From Lepraria neglecta (Eukaryota; Ascomycota; Lecanoromycetes; Lecanorales; Stereocaulaceae): a stretch of 64,000 bases of DNA. Made by a program: the position numbers and the translations under genes. The DNA is taken from positions 1 through 64,000 of the forward strand of contig CM065652.1 in assembly GCA_033220425.1 (NCBI GenBank), given 5' to 3'. Positions within the stretch are counted from its first letter, which is position 1; each line of letters opens with the position of its first letter. Shown here in pieces: positions 12,711-23,737 of this stretch. The notes beneath the pieces are model-generated. The model saw only the letters and a program-made list of their open reading frames with translations, searched no databases and was not told where the DNA came from.

Positions 12711-13749
12711 GACCGAGCCCCTGAGTCGGATTCGGGAGAAAAGGAGCGGGGGCAGAGTCCAATTGCCCAAGACTTTAGAGAGAGAGAGATTAGGTATTAT
12801 CGGCCCCGTAGCCGAGATACCGGCACGCCCACTAGCTACCTCGTAAATAAACCGGGCACCCTCCCCTATACATTGCTGCCTCGTATTCCCGCTCCCTGTA
12901 ATCCATATGTCGGCCACAGTCAGGCCACGCCCCCGGACCGGATGGCCTTGCACCCCTCTGATAGCCGGATAGGTGGTCGATTGGGGGGTCCGCATCAACC
13001 GGATAATATGCTCGGCATTAATACAGCCAGGCTGGCTGGAGAGCCGCGGGGGTGGGGACGAGGCTAGGTAATCCGCCGGATCGAATGTGCTGCTGTAGAT
13101 ATAATACTGCTGCCCGGCCCGGGCTATCCCTACTGCGTGCCATTGGGCGAGGCCGGCGTTATCTTGGCTGGCGCTGTTCAGGTTACTGCATACCAGCGCG
13201 GCGCTGTAGGCGGTTATGGCGCGCGCCGTAGGATTCAATGTGCTACAGGCCTTATAGCTCGCCCGTTCCGATATATCAACGACCGAATTCAGGTAGCTAG
13301 ATAGAGTCAAACAAATGATTAGCCCTTAGAATATAGGGAGGGGGAAGGAAGAAAGTAAGTAAGGAGGTAAGTAAGCAGGCAAGTAAGCAAGTAAGCAAGT
13401 AAGCAAGTAGGTAAGTATACAGGCAAGCAAGTAAGTAAGCAAGGAAGCAGGCAAGTAAGCAGGCAAGCAGGCAAGTAGACAAGTAAGTAAGTATATAGGC
13501 AAGCTAGCAAGTAAGTAAGGAGGTAAGTAAGCAATATCTATCTTACCTCTGCCTCTGAGCCTCGCTGGTGTATGAAGCTACCTGCGGCCAGATGGCCGGC
13601 GGTCCAGCCAGGCCTGGAGTAGGGCTATACTGAGGGGCGCCGCTTAATCTCAGGTCGCTCAACCAGGTGCCGACTATATCAGCGCTAGTCGCCGCGGTCC
13701 AGGTAGTAGGTAGCGGTAGAGCTATAGAGGGTTGAAGAAACTGATTCAC
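12669..13749 (-). CDS. Two-exon protein of unknown function, possible cysteine-peptidase-like layout
   Basis: Exon 1 is 13749-13547 (starts MNQFLQPSIALPLP); a donor AG|GTAAGA at 13546 pairs with acceptor TATCTAG, so exon 2 (about 13299 to 12669) starts YLNSVVDISERASYK in the correct phase. That gives about 280 residues with no internal stop, unusual in this decayed neighbourhood. The intron (about 250 bp) is filled with a CTTA/CTTG-type microsatellite. In exon 2, WHAVGIARAGQQYYIYSS is followed about 85 residues later by GNTRQQCIGEGARFIYEV. The order His, then an acidic or Ser residue, then Gln-x-Cys, loosely resembles C48/adenain-like cysteine peptidases; this is a guess. The Gly/Ser tail overlaps a minisatellite and may be a run-on. 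It lies about 460 bp upstream of, and in the same direction as, the helicase-like pseudogene. Confidence 0.5.
13352..13532. repeat. Tetranucleotide microsatellite (AAGT/AAGC) within an intron
   Basis: About 180 bp of interrupted AAGT, AAGC and AGGC tetramers on the + strand fill the middle of the intron inferred for the gene at 12669-13749. On the minus strand it reads as runs of CTTA, CTTG and CCTG. This is the source of Leu/Tyr/Cys-rich spurious reading frames. Confidence 0.9.
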
Positions 13750-14003
13750 TAATATAGAAAGGGCTTAAAGGGGTTCGTAAGAAGAGTATAGACCGGAGAG
13801 TATTAAGAAGAAGAGAATAGATTTGAAAAGAAGCTTATATCGAGGTAACCGCGGGGCGGGTGTATGTTACACAAAAATCCTATAGTACTACCTAACTCCG
13901 GCTTTTCTAATTTTCAGGATAAAAACTAAATAGCTCCTTAATAAATCAAGTAGGATTGAAGTAGATAGCTAGCTAATTCTGCTTTAAACCTTTACCTTGA
14001 TAT
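13750..14003. other. Spacer upstream of the two-exon gene
   Basis: About 250 bp between the likely start codon at 13749 and satellite array 2. It may hold the minus-strand promoter; I see no clear motif. Confidence 0.4.
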
Positions 14004-15270
14004 CCTAGATAAAGGGTGACCCCGGCAATGGTTTGCCGGCTACCTCTAGTACCGTCTTATTAAGGTGATTCTAATTCCGTCCTCGGATTGAAAAACGGAC
14101 TACTCCTTGGCGAGATAGAGAGGGATCTAAGTTAATAGCCAGTAGAGAATCCGCTGAGGACCTTTACCTGGATGTCCTAGATAAAGGGTCACCCCGGTAG
14201 TAGTTTGCCGGCTACCTCTGGCACCGTCTAATTAAGGTGATTCTAATTCCGTCCTCGGATTAAAAAACGGACTACTCCTTGGCGAGATAGAGAGGGATCT
14301 AAGTCGATAGCCAGTATAGAATCCGCTGAGGACCTTTACCTGGATGTCCTAGATAAAGGGTCGCCCCGGCAGTAGTTTACCGGCTACCTCTGGCACCGTC
14401 TAATTAAGGCGATTCTGATTTTGTCCTCGGATTGAAAAACGGACCACTCCTTAGCGAGATAGAGAGGGATCTAAGTCGATAGCCAGTAGAGAATCCGCTG
14501 AGGACCTTTACCTGGATATCCTAGATAAAGGGTCACCCCGGCAGTAGTTTACCGGCCACCTCTGGCACTGTCTAATCGAGGCCATTCTGATTCCGTCCTC
14601 GGATTGAAAAATAGACCACTCCTTGGCGAGATAGAGAGGGATCTAAGTTGATAGCTAGTGCAGCATCCGCTGAGGACCTTTACCTATATATCCTAGATAA
14701 AGGGTGACCCCGGCAATGGTTTGCCGGCTACCTCTAGTACCGGCTGATCGAGGCCATTCTGATTCCGTCCTCGGATTGAAAAATGGACCACTCCTTGGCG
14801 AGATAGAGAGGGATCTAAGTTGATAGCCAGTGCAGCATCCGCCGAGGACCTTTGCCTATATATCCTAGATAAAGGGTGACCCCGGTAATGGTTTGCCGGC
14901 TACCTCTAGTACCGGCTGATCGAGGCCATTCTGATTCCGTCCTCGGATTGAAAAATAGACTACTCCTTGGCGAGATAGAGAGGGATCTAAGTTGATAGCC
15001 AGTGCAGCATCCGCCGAGGACCTTTACCTATATATCCTAGATAAAGGGTGACCCCGGCAATGGTTTGCCGGCTACCTCTAGTACCGGCTGATCGAGGCTA
15101 TTCTAATTCCGTCCTCGGATTGAAAAATGGACCACTCCTTGGCGAGATAGAGAGGGATCTAAGTCGATAGCCAGTTCTAAATCTGCTGAGGACCTTTGCC
15201 TATATATCCTAGATAAAGGGTGACCCCGGCAATGGTTTGCCGGCCACCTCTAGTACCGGCTTAGGGTTTA
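14004..15270. repeat. 172-bp satellite, array 2 (about 7.4 units)
   Basis: Units begin CCTAGATAAAGGGT at 14004, 14176, 14348, 14520, 14692, 14864, 15036 and 15208: seven exact 172-bp steps without one indel. The eighth unit stops after about 63 bp at CTCTAGTACCGGC, immediately followed by TTAGGGTTT. Differences between units are almost all C/T or G/A transitions, including CpA-to-TpA changes, so the array was homogenised by copying and later mutated. Confidence 0.97.
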
Positions 15271-15360
15271 ACATGGACGTGTTAGGCCCTTGCGAATAAA
15301 TACCAGATATCTACATCGACCGGTACCGAGATAGGCTTTAAAGGGTACGGCGAGCGAGTA

Positions 15361-15380
15361 ATATTAACTTTAGTTAATAT
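15361..15380. repeat. Palindromic site, TTAACT-NN-AGTTAA type
   Basis: One of five sites in the window with the core TTAACTNNAGTTAA, all within the two long repeat copies (the others are at about 1396, 3656, 17074 and 19174). Here the arms extend to ATATTAAC/GTTAATAT. Function unknown. Confidence 0.7.
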
Positions 15381-15397
15381 AGACTACTTCGGGCGTC

Positions 15398-15438
15398 ATA
15401 CGCGCGCGCGCATATATATACATATATATATACACACA
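15398..15438. repeat. CG / TA / CA compound microsatellite
   Basis: A (CG)n run passes into (TA)n with interruptions, then (CA)n. It lies near the low-coordinate end of copy B. Confidence 0.85.
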
Positions 15439-18400
15439 GAGGCGCGACCTCTGAACCCTCTGATTCTACTATATCTACTCGTCTGACGATAACGAATCGT
15501 CCCGTATTCCCTCTTCGGGTTCCGATTCCACCTCTCTAGCGTCCTCCCTACTATCTTCCTCAGCCAGTATATAGTGTATCTCCGCCTTATAAAAGGTGTC
15601 GTCTAAACCGTCCAGGTCCAGGTTATGGAATACGCCGCGAGGATATTTGGCCGTACGGCTGTTAGTGTTGGTTAAGGTTTGTAAGGGGCTATCTCGAAGG
15701 ATGTCCCTGATCGCCTTCTGCGTTAGTTCGTTGTTTACCGCGCGGTCTACCTGATAGACGAACTTATAGTACTCCTCCTCGAGACGGCAGGATAGCCAGT
15801 TGGTTCGCTGGACTATCGGTGTCCCGTTAATTTTCTGTCGTGTCTCTATGGTATTGCCGTCCTTCGCCTTTTAGATGTACGAGAGGTGGTTAGCGTCGTA
15901 TTAGGGGATGATTAGTATCAGTTTAGAGGCGTGGCGCCTGAGATAATATATCCAGTCGGGTTGACGCAGGATATGTTCAAAGGTCTGGTTAAAAATGGTC
16001 CAGAGTTGTTTGACGAGGGTACGGAATTTGTATCACTCCTATTTGCGCCTCCTACCCTCTAACTCCGGCTTATCGAACCCGAAGAGTGCGCGGACCTGAT
16101 CCTCCTATAGTCCTGACCTGTAGTAGGGAGCGAAGACGGCTCCTTTGCCGTTGGAGCCCGGGGCTTTCGCGTGAATGATGTGGGGCCTGGCCCCCGTAAT
16201 CCGGGTCACTAACCCGGGCGTAAGTATACAGAAACCGTTTCGCGAGTCCTCGTCTATTTACGCTAGAAAGTATTCCTTCTACTCCGCCTTTAAGGGCTAC
16301 TCGTCTTAAAGGGGGTAGGGTCCTGTATTGCGGCTTTAAACGGCCGCCTTCCAGTCCTTTTTCGCGATGTAGCAGCGCTTAGCAAGGATGTCGAATACTT
16401 CTAGATTATATTCCTTGACGACGAGTTGCGCGGCGAGATCCAGTATACGTTTTACCTAGCGTTCCACCGGCTCGTACGCCCGCTATACTATTATATACGT
16501 CTTATAATACTTACGCCAACGACGGTAGAAATAATGTTCCTTATTCAGGAGATTAGCGATTTAGGGTCTGCGGAAGGACTTCTAAAAGGCGTTATTGTCT
16601 TGGGAGAGCCTAAGGTTCTTAAGTGCGCGTATTAGGAGAAGTAAGGTAGGGGTAACCATCGGATAAGATCGGCCCGGACCTAGACTATACCGTACGTGTC
16701 TACGGAGCGACGATATCCTAGCCCTAGTCGTACCGTAGGGGTCCCGTCGTCTTCGTAGTTATCGTATTATAGGCGGCTTATTATCCAGTCGTCCCTCCAC
16801 AATAGCCGATACGGGAATATCCGGGGATCGTCGCCTCTAAAGCTAAGTGCCAGGGTACGGACGATAGCCATGACCATTACCCTATATATTTACTCGTCCT
16901 TCTACGTCATCGGCGTAAGGTCCCTAACTCCGCCCTCTAGGCGTATTATAATAACCTCGAGGTATAGGAGCTAGCGGTTAGTAGTCGCGGCGATAAACTA
17001 GAGAACCTCGGTAGTAGGCAGGATCTAATATAGGAAATACGGTATACGTCGACGGTAAGGGCGGGGGTGATTATTAACTCTAGTTAATATCGGGCTTAGG
17101 GCGGATCCGTCGCTGTCGCCGTCGCCGTCGACTATATCGAAATTTATATTTCGAAACCGCGTCAAGTCTATTCGGTATTCCTGTCAGGCCCCGAAGTTAG
17201 CCGCTTTATACTCCGGAGCGACCGGGGGCACGTGCCTAGGCGCGGGAGCGGGCGCTTCGTTGTCGGATCCGTGTGGTAAGCAGGTCTCGTTACCCGACGT
17301 AGGAGGGTTATCGAGTGTGTAATCACTGAGGTCAGGTAGTAGTGATAGTACTACTCCTTGGTTACGGCGCTGGGGCTGTAGCGGATGATAAGTGGTGTCT
17401 TCGGCGGACTTCAGGGCCGCCTGAAGCCGGATTTTGGTCGTGTTATATTGACGGACGAGCTGCTCGTATTTCCGCCGACGTGCGGATGATGACCCTTTAT
17501 GATTGGCCTTGTACTAGCGGTCGAGATTCGACTGGCTGAACCCTAGAGCTTCGAAATGCGGGTTCTGGAAAGGCCCGTATTTCTTCAGGGGCGTATCGAA
17601 TAGATGTTTGATAAGATTGTATACTTTGGGATATACAATCCCGCACTTTCGGTGGAGGTAGTTATTAGCTAGGACCGCGACAGACATGGAGCCGGTATCC
17701 CGGGTCCAGAACTAAGGGTATTTCGCCTCCTTAGTGCTAGTAGTACGTCGGGAGGGGTCGTAAAAGGCTTCGGCCTAATGCTCTAGGTAACTGGGTTTGC
17801 GCAGAAGGGTAATAGCCTGCGAGGTATCACCGACCGGGGTATCTTCTACCCTAAAGTCTAACTAATAGTCTCCGGGTAGGAAGTATTCCTCGTAGAAATC
17901 GAAACAGTCTTCGAGGTAGGTAAGGAAATCTTCGCGAGCCTGGGCAGGAGACGGGCGAGACGTATAGATCTTGAGGTCGTGGCCCTGGATGATCAGAAAG
18001 GGGTTCTTGAATAGAGGGCGATCGTCGGCTTTACGGTATACCTCTCTCTAAAAGGCATCTAGATCTTAGGAGGGGATCGGGTAAGACACGTCTATAGCTT
18101 GGCTAGGTAGCAGATTATGAACTTCCTGCCTCACGTGGGCCTTATAGTTAGTATCTTCGAAGCTACGGGGATAACGAGTATAGACTTGGGTATTATAGGT
18201 CGATCGGAGCGCAGGGAGGATGATATCGTCGATCTAGATTTGCTGCGATTTGCTACTAAGATGGTAGCTATAGTTCTTCTACTGTTTCTTCGCGCGAGTT
18301 ATCCGAGGGAAGAAGATATAATATTCGTAGTTAAAGCCCGCGCTACTAACGCTATACCTGAGGCGGAGGTGTTTAGTCTTGTAGATCCGTCTTGACCGGA

Positions 18401-19062
18401 ACGTGACGTAAGGGTCTTAGGTGATAGTCCTAAGGTAAGGCGGGCGGTAGGCAAGTCTGAAGCCCTTCCGGTGGACCGCCAGTATAGTAACCCTGGCTAT
18501 AAAGCTATCTACGTCGTAACTACGCCTGACCCAAGGGTTAGTCCTCTGCTCGGCCTGTTCGAAGGCCTCTGCGGACCTGGCGATACTGAGAGCCTATTCC
18601 GGGATATCGCCATTACTACGGCCTCCTAGGAGTTCCTGCTAGTCTACCGCTCGGAAATCGTTATACTAACCTCGGCGACGTAGATATATACCGGATTGCA
18701 GAGGAAAAGGGGTCCTAGGGAGATGTTCGTTGAGATAGTCGGTGTATTCGGCTAACGAGCGTGCTCCGTTGCTGCCGATGTAGTCGTTCCCTATAGATAC
18801 GTGATCAGTCAGTTAGTCAGTTAGTTAGTTAATTAAGTATTCAGGATATAGTTAAGGTGGCAGTCTTACTGCACGTGCAGAGAGGTGCCCAGCTGCGGTC
18901 TAGGCAGTCCTGCGCGGTAGCTATAGGATCAGGAGCTTCGTCGGACAGGCTGAGTTCTGAGAGATCATCCTCCAGCGATACCGCGGACTTATTATACCTA
19001 TCTAGATCGGATGGCCCGGAAACGGCCGAGCGAGACTCGAGAGGATTATTATAGTCAGGCGC

Positions 19063-19120
19063 GTAGTTATCGTCGTCGTCGTCGTTGTCGTCGTCGTCGT
19101 CGTTGTTATTATTATCTAAT
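19063..19120. repeat. GTC/GTT trinucleotide run
   Basis: On the minus strand this encodes a run of Asp with some Asn inside copy B. Copy A lacks the expansion at the corresponding place (about 3340-3370). Confidence 0.8.
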
Positions 19121-20936
19121 AGTAAGGTGTGGGTCACTACCGTTGGTCTTGAAAATGTTGAATAGGAGGGGATATTAACTGAAGTTAACGTTAATGTCGA
19201 AAGAGGGATACGGACTGCGGTAACCCTCGATATTAAAGAGGCTGCTAGTAACGAGGCGCTTGTAGAGGAATGCGGTTAGAGTTGGGGGATAGGATATAGG
19301 GTATTCTTATTATTATTGACTCCTGGACCCTGGCTGATATTTGGTGTATAGGATATGTCCTGCTCGATGATCCGATTCAGGCTGTTACTTCTACTAGACA
19401 GATCTATAGACTGAGAGCGGGTATCGGTCCCTGTAGATAGTAGAATGTTATTCGCGGTACTGGAGGTCGAAGGAGCTTTAGGTTAAGAGTGACTAGATCT
19501 AGGAGAGGAAGTAGTAGGCTGTTTACGGGTGACTCGATTGATACGGGGGTGATTATTATCCTCTGCGGTAGGATCAAAGAGGGTAGTAGGCTCGCTAGCG
19601 GTAGGATTCTGCCGAAGAAGGGAGCTATTCGGGGGTAATGGATGGCGAGGCTGACCAGGAGGGGATTCTGGTCCTTGGTTGAAGGGAGCTGGTTCGGCGG
19701 TGATATTGGAGGGGCCGGTACGTCTGGTAGTATTATCCCTGTTGTAGTTGCGTTATATCGCTCGTCTGGTAGCTCGTCATTCCTCTTAGGGCTTTACTTT
19801 ATAGCCTATAGTAAAGGAATCGCGGCTGGTAAGAAAATCTGTCCTGGAAGATAAAAAATCATTAATATACGTCGCGCGGTTAGGGGGGAAGAAGGAAAAA
19901 GCTGGGGTATTATCTAGTACCTATAAAAAAGGCGGGGAAACCGATAGGGTGGGCGATTTGCCTACTCTGGACTATAATAGGCCAATCAGCGCCTAAGAAG
20001 TACGTTGTTACCTCGAGTATAATCCTATTAAGTAATATCTTACCTCTTTCGGCTCAGGGTAAAAGTTAGATAGCTGGGGAAATCGGGCTAAAGGTCGCGT
20101 AACGGCTTATCTAGGGTGGTAGAGTTAGCCTGATACCGGATTCCGATCCCCTCGAACCTAGCCTGTCAGGGATCTTCTCCCTATTAGGAGTCGGGGACCT
20201 ATACGAGATATATACCGTTAAGTAGTAGCTGTTATCCTTCTTCTTCGTCGAGCTCTTAGGAGGGTAGGGATAGGGTAATTAAATGGACTACCGGTTCGCG
20301 GGAGGGGTTCGTGGCGGGTTCTCGTCCCTATGGAGTTCGCTCGGGGGGCCCTAGCTCTCTATCGGAACCGACGGCCGGGGTAATAGAGCCGATACTTGCT
20401 GCGGTATAGTCGGAGGGGAAGAAGAAGAAGGAGGAGAAGGGGGAGGTAGGCGACCGCGGAGTACTTGCTGTAGTTCCTTGATAAGCGCGTCCTGCTATAG
20501 GCGAGTTACTCGTTCCTGCTACCAGGTCCGCTTTTATCGCTGGCGCCACCGATATTACCGGGCGGCGTTCTTTATCCTCTTCTCAGCGGCTGTAGTTAGA
20601 GGTCGACCTATTATAGTAACTGGTGATATCAGCGTAGGTGGTTGACCGACTGTAATAATGGGACTGGAAAAAGCTCGCGAAAGATGCGTAAGTTTCGGGG
20701 GGGGGGGAATTCTGCGAAGTGGTTAATTTCCTAGTATTGTTGGCGAGGTGATGGCGGGTCCCGGGGCGGGAGGGATCAACTGATAGCGCGATCCGGATAC
20801 GCGCAGGTGATTCGATTGTATATGTCGGATAGGATATGCGAATATGTAGAGTCCCCCTGATATAAATAAATAGGTGACGTGTTGACGTTCAACATTAATG
20901 CGCGTGGGGTTGCGAGTTTCAGGCTAATAAGATGCT

Positions 20937-20982
20937 GTTTAAACGATATAGCGCCAAATAGAATGCGCTATGTCGTTTAAAC
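20937..20982. repeat. 18-bp palindrome in copy B
   Basis: Bases 20937-20954 and 20965-20982 pair over 18 bp with one mismatch and a 10-base loop. The inner core (ACGACATAGCGC and its complement) is the same as in copy A, with the single mismatch a C-to-T change. The outer arms differ from copy A, yet match each other within copy B. Confidence 0.85.
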
Positions 20983-21262
20983 GCTGGTCGATTGGCCGGC
21001 AGGATTTAAGCATCGCCGGCCCGCCGCTTAGCCTACCCGAGGATGAATATCAACATTTTCCTGCCATGGAATCATCCATAACGTGGTCGATCCGGCTTGG
21101 TTTTTGCTCAGGATGGCATGGTTGGAATCGGAAGGGAAATACGCATCTTTTTCGTCTACAAAGTGAAGGGATCCGCCCGACTTTTTGGCCGGCCCGAGAT
21201 GGCGAAAATGTCCAAGTCCTCGAGCGGGGCCCGCTGACCCTGCCCCACCGCCCGCTATAATG
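20965..21262. repeat. Shared 300-bp unit flanking copy B
   Basis: Counterpart of 5438-5745. It ends at CCACCGCCCGCTATAAT, directly against the TPR end of the minus-strand NLR remnant, so arrival of this segment probably truncated that gene. Confidence 0.75.
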
Positions 21263-23015
21263 CCAATTCTTGTTAATGGATCCGCTCGGCCTCTTTATAA
21301 TTGCCTTGACTGCTCAACACCCCCGCCAGATTGTTCATGCTGGTCAGCGTATTAGGATGCTCCTTGCCCAGCACCTTTTCCCTTAATGCCAACGCTTGTC
21401 GATGGATCCGCTCGGCCTCTTCGTAATTGCCTTGACTGCTCAACACTAATGCCAGATTGTTCATGCTGGTCAGCGTAGATGGATGCTCCTTGCCCAGTAT
21501 CTTCTCTGTGTTTCTAAAATGAAACGCTCGCATCTTGTACGCCTCAGACCATCGCCCTATCCTGAACAGGAAGCCTTCTATCCTATCGATCATTGTGAGT
21601 CGGACCATTGCAAATTCGTCCAGCCAGTCATGCACGAGAGAAAACGTATTAAAACCAGCCATTACATACGGCACCAACCGGAGTTGATGGCCGGGGTCTA
21701 TCTGATCCTGGGCAGTGGCATCTGCTATAAGCTCGAGGGCGAGACTGCTCAGATACCGTTGCCTGTCTATCTCCAGTCGATCTTGGCCCCATATATACAC
21801 AAGCTTATGCATGGCATAGCTCTCCTGATCTAATTTCCACTAAATCAGCGAATAATTTTGAAGCGTCCCAAATGCTGACTCCAGGTCATACACTGTCCAT
21901 TTCTGTCCGCAGAAGAGGAACGTCCGCCATATCTCATTAGGTAATGTTGTGGCCTCTGACGGTCCCACGACATGAGTAGAAGCGCTCGTAAGGACCCCAG
22001 CGCCGTCCCCGTCGAAGAGACTCAGAAAGATATCCTTAAAGTTCACAAATGCCAATAGGATAAGTAATCGGGCCGCCGCTGGGTTATGCTCTTTAATGGC
22101 CTTGAACCATGTTTCCCATGTGCTCAAAACACTTTCCCCGTAGTGGTGTATATGCTGCTTAGCCCGCTGACGGAGTAGCTCTTTCCGCCGCTGCCGGTAC
22201 TCCGGGAGATATCTCCGCATATCAGATGATAGGCGAGGCGTCACCGATATATATGAACCTGCCAGGGTGATTGCCAGGGCTAAGTATCCCAGCTCTTTGA
22301 CAATTCGAGCCACTTCTGTTATAGTGTCTTGGCTTTTCTCCTTTATCTTCGCGCATCGTTAGAACAGCTCTATCGCTTCTGATAGCTCCATATCCGCCAC
22401 TTCCACCGCATCCAGCGTTGTCATCTCCTTAGCTATTGAGCTTCGCGAGGTGATAACAATATGTACTCCAGGCGCATCAGGCAGGAAATATTCCAGGTTG
22501 ATATAGGATTTATCTTGATCATTGTCAATGGTGTCTGCACTGTCCAGAACTACTAGCTATCGCCCTTTATGACTGTAGAACCAGTGCTTGACTGCAGGCA
22601 CCGCATCTTCGACCTTTACTATCTCTTGGCCCACACTGAGGGGACGGCCATACAGTAGCCGGTAGATCTGGATGTAGTCACGCTGAATCGACTCCTTGGA
22701 TCCAGCTTCGATCCAGAATACCGCAGTATAGTCCTGCCGATAGTCGCGGATGTAGTTCAGCACCAGCTGCGACTTGCCCGCTCTACCGAGCCCCCACACT
22801 ACCAAGATCCGCACGTCTTCCACCCCGTCATCTTTGAGGTCGTGTAACTATTCTGTAATTGCCTTGATTGCTTAACACCTCCGCCAGCTTGTTTATACTG
22901 GTGAGTATAGATGGATGCTCCTTGCCCAGCATTCATGCTCCTCAACGTAGATGGATGCTCCTAGCACCCTTTCCATCAATGCCAACGCCTGTCGATGGAT
23001 CGACTCGGCCTCTAT
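21263..23015 (-). pseudogene. NB-ARC-TPR NLR remnant, truncated at both ends
   Basis: Reading down from 22823 one frame gives a P-loop (WGLGRAGKSQL; Gly to Arg at a normally Gly position), a Walker B-like LVVLDSAD near 22545, an ITSRSS motif near 22440 and GYLALAITLAGSYI (GxP-like region) near 22290. After a helical region come two and a bit TPR units of kinesin-light-chain type (EKILGKEHPSTLTSMNNLA; LSSQGNYEEAERIH). In-frame stops lie at 22557-22559, about 22359-22361 and 21840-21842; otherwise the frame is kept. The TPR array is cut at 21262 by the shared 300-bp unit. A displaced TPR-like fragment in the same orientation lies upstream at about 22850-23015, so the gene was rearranged. No N-terminal effector domain is visible. 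Confidence 0.75.
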
Positions 23016-23737
23016 GGTAACAGCTTATCCGTAGGGTGCCAATGAAGGAGTAAGAGGCGGATAATCTTGGAGCGGATGGAAGGAGGAAGAGGTCTAGGCA
23101 AAATGGTCTATTCATATAGTAAGCGACGTGTAAAGGATTTGTATGGCTTCGCAATTACCTGATTAGGAAAGGCAAGCTGCAATTGCAAAAGGCGACTTCT
23201 TATTGCTTGTTCTGATTTGTATGTAAATTTGGTAGGAAGAAAAACAGCGCGATGATAAATTGAAAAATTTTTCTGGCGCCAAGAGATTCCCAACTTTTTT
23301 GCACACGCTAAAAGAGGGGTTACTCCGAGTAGAGTCTAGTAATAAAGCTGAATAAAGCCCATTAGGCAGCAATGCAGCCTGGCAACCTTCTGTGATTTAA
23401 AATCTATCAGCGCCGCAACTTTGGTCTCAACGCTCGTAGTTTACAATCCATTCGCGAGAAGATTCTTTAGTGGTTTTGCGCTGCCCTTTATTGATTGTTA
23501 CGGCCCTGGCCTGACCTTCCATGGTCTTCCACCACTAGCCCTCTTGGGCCTAGCTCAGGGGCTGCCGTAGCCGCCCACCTACATAAATCCTCGTCGCGCC
23601 CATATGGCCTTCCTTCCTTAGATTCCATATCATCGTCTATTCTACCCCTATGACTTGACTCTAGGCCGGCCCTTGACATTGATGTAGACTTTGAAGACGT
23701 CGGGTACTATAATCCCTTCTCGATCCCTTAAGCCTCT
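23016..23737. other. Spacer between divergent NLR remnants
   Basis: About 720 bp with only short, unconvincing frames. It may have held divergent promoters for the minus-strand NB-ARC-TPR remnant and the plus-strand HeLo-NACHT gene. Confidence 0.4.

Larger units (their letters stand above)
15271..21262 (-). mobile_element. Long degraded coding repeat, copy B (family not recognised)
   Basis: This is the more complete copy of the repeat at 1-5745, about 6 kb. Its low-coordinate end abuts a truncated satellite unit and a TTAGGGTTT word. A CG/TA/CA microsatellite lies at 15400-15438, near the inferred 3' end. Coding character is on the minus strand for most of its length: an acidic Asp/Asn-rich run encoded near 19060-19120, then long regions rich in Trp, Tyr and Arg whose order matches copy A. 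It is broken at many points, apparently by RIP-like mutation. No reverse transcriptase, integrase, DDE transposase or polymerase signature was recognised, so I cannot assign it to retroelements, DNA elements or a decayed subtelomeric gene family. Confidence 0.7.

Noticed and set aside
13297-13534. Minus-strand frames with Leu/Tyr/Cys-rich tandem residues
   Set aside because: They are translations of the tetranucleotide microsatellite inside the inferred intron.
8262-15270. The 172-bp units as coding or structured RNA gene family
   Set aside because: The period is not a multiple of three, units carry unrelated substitutions, and no rRNA or tRNA feature is visible. Satellite is the simpler reading.
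15271-21262. Assignment of the long repeat to Ty3 or Copia retrotransposons
   Set aside because: No catalytic signature and no direct terminal repeats were recognised, so the call was not supported; the class is left open.
23488-23679. Minus-strand 63-codon frame upstream of the HeLo gene
   Set aside because: Low-complexity charged peptide without conserved motif, in what is probably promoter sequence.
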